Positions 60,500 through 64,000 of a stretch of DNA of 64,000 nt are shown in pieces. How positions within the stretch are numbered: the first letter of the stretch is position 1; each line of letters opens with the position of its first letter. The notes under the pieces are model-generated. The model ran no database searches. It was not told where the DNA came from and saw only the letters and a list, made by a program, of their open reading frames with translations. The DNA is from UMGS1696 sp964621755 (GTDB lineage Bacteria > Bacillota > Clostridia > Oscillospirales > CAG-272), in assembly GCA_964621755.1 (NCBI GenBank), contig CAZUPI010000007.1:1-64000 (forward strand). Reading direction: 5' to 3'. The position numbers were made by a program, and so were the translations under genes.

Positions 60500-60877
60500 T
60501 TATTTTAACCTCTGTGGGAGTCCGCAAAATATTCTTGTTACCTCCTCAGCTTCACGCGAGAGATAGATGCACAACCTTCCCGTTTCCTCACGCCATGCGC
60601 GCATGTCCGCACCCAGTGGAACGACTCCACAGAAGATGTCGCAGCAAATCAAAACTGAATTCCGCCACACCTCTGCATGGTTTTGAAACGCCGTAAGCGC
60701 GTGGATTCCGTTCCGTACACAGAATAAGGTGTACTCCTCAATTCGATAGATACATGGCTTGCCAAAGTCAATGTGCCCGCTTTCCGTACAAGTGCAGATA
60801 TCCTCCTTGGCGAGTTTATAATGATTTTGTGCGTATTCCAACTTTCCCTGATACGCACCGCCGAGAATCAGATTCAT
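60500..60877 (-). CDS. Small CobU-like protein with altered P-loop
   Basis: 125 residues, with MNLILGGAYQGKLEYAQNHY where CobU has GGxRSGKS, and VVPLGADMRAWREETGRLCI, YLSREAEEVTRIFCGLPQRL K where CobU has VPxxxxxRxFRDxxGxxNxxLA. So it is a shortened member of the adenosylcobinamide kinase/guanylyltransferase family lacking part of the middle, while a full-length CobU gene lies in the same operon. The Ser/Thr of the P-loop is replaced, so kinase activity is doubtful; it may be a partner or a different nucleotide enzyme. Confidence 0.82.
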   Translation of the reverse strand: MNLILGGAYQGKLEYAQNHYKLAKEDICTCTESGHIDFGKPCIYRIEEYTLFCVRNGIHALTAFQNHAEVWRNSVLICCDIFCGVVPLGADMRAWREETGRLCIYLSREAEEVTRIFCGLPQRLK

Positions 60878-60889
60878 AGTAAGTATACC

Positions 60890-61639
60890 TCATAAAAAAG
60901 CAAGTACAACAATGCCGCAAAGCTCGCCGATTGTCAGCGCGTAGCCGGAAATATCCCCGGACATCCCATCCAGTGACTTAAAAGCACGGTGCAGCGCCAA
61001 ACCATACCCGAGATAAACCGCCGGAACCACCAGCCCACCTATCCCGAGAATCAGAAATCCAAGAACAGCTGTTGCCAACATCACTGCTGCAAACCATATG
61101 ATGTGTGATTTTTTTATCCCTTTGCGGTAAGCGCCTGCATATTCGCTTGTCGAAATGGGGCGCAGCAGCGTGACTGCCAATCCGGCCACAGCACGGGAGG
61201 CGATGGGAATAAAAATCAACGCGAGCAGGCGGGTTCCTTCATGAAAGGAGGCAAATGCCGCAAACTGTATCATTACGATCAAAGCGCAGGCAATTACAGC
61301 AAAGGATCCGGAGGTGGGGTCCTTTAAAATACGCCTCCGTTCTTCGAGGTCGCGCCACGATTTCACAGCATCGGTCGTGTCGAGAAAGCCGTCAAAGTGC
61401 ATGAATCCGGTTACAAGAAAGGGATAAGCACATAAAACTGCCGCCGCAAGCAGGTAAGGGACTGGCAGCAGCTTCAGCAGATACGCCAAAACTGCCCATA
61501 TAGCGCCAATCCACGCGCCCACAATCGGGAGAAACAGCGTCATCAACGGACGAGCCTCCTCATCCCAGCCATGATACGGAGACGGAATTGCACAAAACAT
61601 GGAAAATGCCATCATACAGCCGCGCAGATATTTTTTCAC
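60890..61639 (-). CDS. cobS: Adenosylcobinamide-GDP ribazoletransferase
   Basis: 249 residues. Polytopic enzyme with FSMFCAIPSPYHGWDEEARP, ITGFMHFDGFLDTTDAVKSW-like core (LVTGFMHFDGFLDTTDAVKS), RRRILKDPTSGSFAVIAC and a run of membrane helices. Joins GDP-cobinamide and alpha-ribazole(-P) to make the nucleotide loop. Overlaps cobU by 4 bases (ATGA). Confidence 0.95.
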   Translation of the reverse strand: MKKYLRGCMMAFSMFCAIPSPYHGWDEEARPLMTLFLPIVGAWIGAIWAVLAYLLKLLPVPYLLAAAVLCAYPFLVTGFMHFDGFLDTTDAVKSWRDLEERRRILKDPTSGSFAVIACALIVMIQFAAFASFHEGTRLLALIFIPIASRAVAGLAVTLLRPISTSEYAGAYRKGIKKSHIIWFAAVMLATAVLGFLILGIGGLVVPAVYLGYGLALHRAFKSLDGMSGDISGYALTIGELCGIVVLAFL

Positions 61640-62184
61640 AGGTCAAATTCCCCCTTATAAGATATGACATTTCCGGCGCACAACTCAAGTACAACGTCAC
61701 AGACCTCAGCAAGTGCGCGGTCAAGCGACGCCAATCCACGGCGGTAGGCTTCGGTATATTCGTCATAGCGTGCGGCGTCAGAATAAAGATAATCCGAAAC
61801 AAAGACCGCATTTTCCACTTTCGCTGAGAATGCAAGAAGGTCCGCCTTTACTTTTTCAAGAGCACTTTTATCAAGCTCCCAGTTGTTTTCCGCAGGATAC
61901 ATCTCGTTCATCAAAAGGGCGGTTATGCTATCAACGAGAAAAACGCCGTTTTTGTCAACTTCATCCGTTACCACGGTCGGAAGATTCCGTCCGCATTCGA
62001 GCGTCTGAAAACCCATTCCACGGCGGTTTTCAACATGACGCGCGATTCTTTGCCTGTCTTCTTCATCAGAGGGAATCATCGTGGCGACATAGTAAAGATT
62101 GCCGGAACCGGCCAGTTTCACAGCGGCAGTCTGCGCAAAATTCGACTTTCCATTTTTGCACCCGCCGGAAATTAGTATTTTCAT
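61636..62184 (-). CDS. cobU: Adenosylcobinamide kinase/guanylyltransferase
   Basis: 182 residues, full length. P-loop ILISGGCKNGKSNFAQ (CKNGKS rather than the usual RSGKS), YVATMIPSDEEDRQRIARHV, MGFQTLECGRNL, VFLVDSITALLMNEM and VFVSDYLYSDAARYDEYTEA, YRRGLASLDRALAEVCD. Phosphorylates and then guanylylates cobinamide. Start overlaps the cobT stop by 4 bases. Confidence 0.9.
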   Translation of the reverse strand: MKILISGGCKNGKSNFAQTAAVKLAGSGNLYYVATMIPSDEEDRQRIARHVENRRGMGFQTLECGRNLPTVVTDEVDKNGVFLVDSITALLMNEMYPAENNWELDKSALEKVKADLLAFSAKVENAVFVSDYLYSDAARYDEYTEAYRRGLASLDRALAEVCDVVLELCAGNVISYKGEFDL

Positions 62185-63620
62185 TCTGCACCGTCCTCTT
62201 TGACTGTAAAAGAGTCTTTTTTTCGGATTTCCTCAAGATAGCTGTCGTCGATTCCAGCTTCGTCAAATGTTGCCATATCGTTCATCACGGCACAGGCTGC
62301 GTCGATAACTTGAAAGGCAATTGGGCATCCGCTTCCCTCGCCGAGACGCATTCCCAAGTTCAGCATGGGAGAAAGTCCCAATTCCCGCATGGCAACGCGA
62401 TAGCCGATTTCATATGACGCGTGGGAGGGAATCAAATACTCTCGAACCGTCGGACACAGCTTTACCGCAAGCAGCGCAGCTGTGACAGAGATAAATCCAT
62501 CCATCACAGCCGGAATTTTCGCGGAAGCGGCGCCAAGAAATGCACCCGCCATTGCCGCAATATCCAGTCCTCCGACTTTTGACACGACATCCAGCGGGTC
62601 TTCCGGATTGGGTGCGTTGACCGCAATTGCCCGCTCAATTACCTGAATTTTATGTAAATAACCTTCATCTGTCATACCGCCGCCTCGTCCCGTTACCATG
62701 CGAACCGGTTCGCCGGAAAAAACGGCAAGTACTGCTGCAGAAGTAGTCGTATTACCTATCCCCATTTCTCCTACACCAACAATGTTGTATCCCTCATTTG
62801 CTGCGCGAATCGCCAGTTCCGCACCGATTACCATAGCTTCAACCGCCTGTTTGCGCGTCATAGCGGGGACCTTTGCGATGTTTTGCGTGCCGTAGGAGAT
62901 TTTTTTGTGGATGACAGCAGGCTCATGAATATCAGCATTGACGCCTACATCACAGACCCAAAGTTCGCACCCGAAGTGATGTGCCAAAACTGCGGCCCCG
63001 GTTTTGCCGCGCACCAGATTTATGGTCTGCGCCAGCGTCACAGACTGTGGCGTGCAGGCGACCCCTTCTTCCACTACGCCGTTGTCCGCCGCAAAAACAA
63101 GCAGGAGTCTTTTGTCGATGGCGTTGTGAATTCGTCCGGTGATTCCGGCGAGCTGAATGGAAAGTTCCTCAAGCGTTCCAAGGCTGCCTGGGGGCTTGGC
63201 AAGCTGAGCCTGCCGTTTGCGTGCCGCATCCATGGTATCGGAATTAAGAAAAGTGATGGATGAAAGGATTTGTGTGAGTTTTTCTTCGTTATTCTTACAT
63301 GCTATATCCATATCTGCGTTGGTTTCTGTATTGGAGGTATCTTTTGTTTCTCTCTTTTGTGCTTTTTTCATTTCATTCCGCCGCCGTTTGGAACGGATTC
63401 GCTTTTCACGATTCAACTTGATGCGGTCGTCTTGGCGCGGGGGCTTGATTCCCGCAGCTTCAAGGGCGCGCGGCCACGGTCCGAGGAAGGCTTTGATTGC
63501 GCTCACTTCGTCATTGGCAAAATCCGAACGCTGCGGATAGCGTGTATCTCCATGCTCGCGGAGAAATTTATGCTTTTTGCACAGGATGTCAATGCAAGTC
63601 TCGCGGGTGAATTTCGCCAT
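62181..63620 (-). CDS. cobT: Nicotinate-nucleotide:dimethylbenzimidazole phosphoribosyltransferase with extra N-terminal domain
   Basis: 479 residues from the ATG after GGAGGCG; an ATG at 63692 lies upstream of the leader terminator and is not used. Residues about 130-479 are CobT: QLAKPPGSLGTLEELSIQLA, FAADNGVVEEGVACTPQSVT, GVGEMGIGNTTTSAAVL, MAGAFLGAASAKIPAVMDGF and MRLGEGSGCPIA with the catalytic Glu. Residues 1-60 form a separate domain (FTRETCIDILCKKHKFLREH, DEVSAIKAFLGPWPRALEAA G) like the homing-endonuclease-associated repeat, then a basic linker (REKRIRSKRRRNEMKK). Makes alpha-ribazole phosphate. First gene of the operon after a riboswitch. Confidence 0.92.
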   Translation of the reverse strand: MAKFTRETCIDILCKKHKFLREHGDTRYPQRSDFANDEVSAIKAFLGPWPRALEAAGIKPPRQDDRIKLNREKRIRSKRRRNEMKKAQKRETKDTSNTETNADMDIACKNNEEKLTQILSSITFLNSDTMDAARKRQAQLAKPPGSLGTLEELSIQLAGITGRIHNAIDKRLLLVFAADNGVVEEGVACTPQSVTLAQTINLVRGKTGAAVLAHHFGCELWVCDVGVNADIHEPAVIHKKISYGTQNIAKVPAMTRKQAVEAMVIGAELAIRAANEGYNIVGVGEMGIGNTTTSAAVLAVFSGEPVRMVTGRGGGMTDEGYLHKIQVIERAIAVNAPNPEDPLDVVSKVGGLDIAAMAGAFLGAASAKIPAVMDGFISVTAALLAVKLCPTVREYLIPSHASYEIGYRVAMRELGLSPMLNLGMRLGEGSGCPIAFQVIDAACAVMNDMATFDEAGIDDSYLEEIRKKDSFTVKEDGAE

Positions 63621-63645
63621 GTACCAGTCGCCTCCTTCGCGGAAC

Positions 63646-63687
63646 AAAAAAAGCGCTTTCATTGCCGATAAAAGACAACAAAAGCGC
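63646..63687 (-). terminator. Riboswitch terminator before cobT
   Basis: On the minus strand GCGCTTT, 21 bases, AAAGCGC, then T7, ending 17 bases before the ribosome site. Probably the expression platform of the cobalamin riboswitch. Confidence 0.8.
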
Positions 63688-63782
63688 AACAATTCAAAGC
63701 CATACGGAACGAGCGCTCACGTATGACTTAAAATGGCTGCACTTTTCATGTCCAAAATGTACCGAATGATTCGGTATGCCAG

Positions 63783-63899
63783 TGCAATATGGTAAGTATT
63801 CCGACTTATGCGGTCCATCCACAATCACGGTAATGACGGTTGCGACGGAATTTCACCGAACTTCCCTCTAATCCGTATGGTATACGGAACCATATTGCA
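63783..63899 (-). ncRNA. Cobalamin riboswitch before the cobT operon
   Basis: On the minus strand an 11-bp closing stem (TGCAATATGGT / ACCATATTGCA) holds the conserved core GAGGGAAGTTCGGTGAAATT, CCGTCGCAACCGTCATTACC, GTG and AAGTCGGAATACTTACC. Promoter and leader terminator flank it. It should repress the cobT operon when B12 is abundant. Confidence 0.93.
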
Positions 63900-63917
63900 T
63901 ATTATTTTAGTTTTGTC

Positions 63918-63946
63918 ATTATAGCATATCCTGTCGAAAAAGTCAA
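63918..63946 (-). promoter_or_regulatory. Sigma-A promoter of the cobT operon
   Basis: On the minus strand TTGACT, 17 bases, TATAAT; transcription would begin just before the riboswitch. Confidence 0.88.
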
Positions 63947-64000
63947 TACACAAATGTTGAGGAAGCTCGGCAGCAGCATAAAATCACACGTTCTCTATAG

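Overview
The window looks like chromosomal DNA of an anaerobic, gut-type, spore-forming-lineage Clostridium relative (class Clostridia; family not assigned). Reasons: consensus sigma-A promoters with 17-bp spacers and strong AGGAGG ribosome sites, a RicT/PSP1 gene beside holB, the metG-tatD-radical SAM cluster, an SLH surface protein, cobalamin riboswitches, and host-glycan genes (GH29 fucosidase, sulfatase, NagA, fucose-isomerase-like protein). All function calls are by reading motifs; no database search was run.

Layout. 1-3.7 kb: leftward early/replication module of a phage or prophage (helicase loader running off the edge, replication initiator with a frameshift, Rad52-type annealing protein, Gp157-like protein, small genes), stopping just before tRNA-Leu(CAG). 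3.9-7.1 kb: membrane protein, a glycosyltransferase fused to a MarR-like domain, and an XRE/TPR regulator. 7.3-16.3 kb: an envelope-stress or antimicrobial-peptide-response locus: four promoters carry the same upstream block with three 11-bp-spaced repeats, in front of a beta-rich protein of unknown function, two ABC ATPase/permease pairs, a cardiolipin synthase relic, and a membrane protein/response regulator/histidine kinase/membrane protein operon. Both ATPases and the kinase are frameshifted near their N-termini.

16.3-22.9 kb: XRE regulator, an SLH-anchored surface protein, then a flavin-based extracytosolic electron-transfer operon (Gx transporter, NusG-II protein, ApbE, ferric-reductase-like membrane protein with two FMN-binding domains). 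A 16-bp palindrome GTTAG-N6-CTAAC lies before the SLH gene and this operon, and again before feoA, feoB and a DUF2325 gene at 51-55 kb, so ferric reduction and Fe(II) uptake look co-regulated.

22.9-50 kb: mostly housekeeping and carbohydrate genes: fucose-isomerase-like protein, an ECF sigma factor with a roughly 650-residue C-terminal extension, ackA, tmcAL, AraC-GNAT fusion, radical SAM/tatD/metG, nagA, sulfatase, TIM-barrel isomerase, rsmI, tRNA methyltransferase, a short 2[4Fe-4S] ferredoxin, ricT, holB, PepSY-like protein, DUF4965 glutaminase-like protein, GH29 fucosidase, serine acetyltransferase, tRNA-Thr(CGT), UDG and a ZIP transporter. 51-57.5 kb: feoAAB cluster, an acidic membrane-anchored protein, and an LCP protein with PVDTE repeats. 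57.7-64 kb: late cobalamin biosynthesis, with riboswitches at both ends (cbiB, cobO rightward; cobT, cobU, cobS, a small CobU-like gene, cobC leftward). CobT carries an unusual N-terminal domain resembling the homing-endonuclease-associated repeat.

Many operons end in palindromes of one style (GGGGANACTTTT/AAAAGTNTCCCC) that lack the usual trailing T-tract, apparently a lineage-specific 3'-end element.
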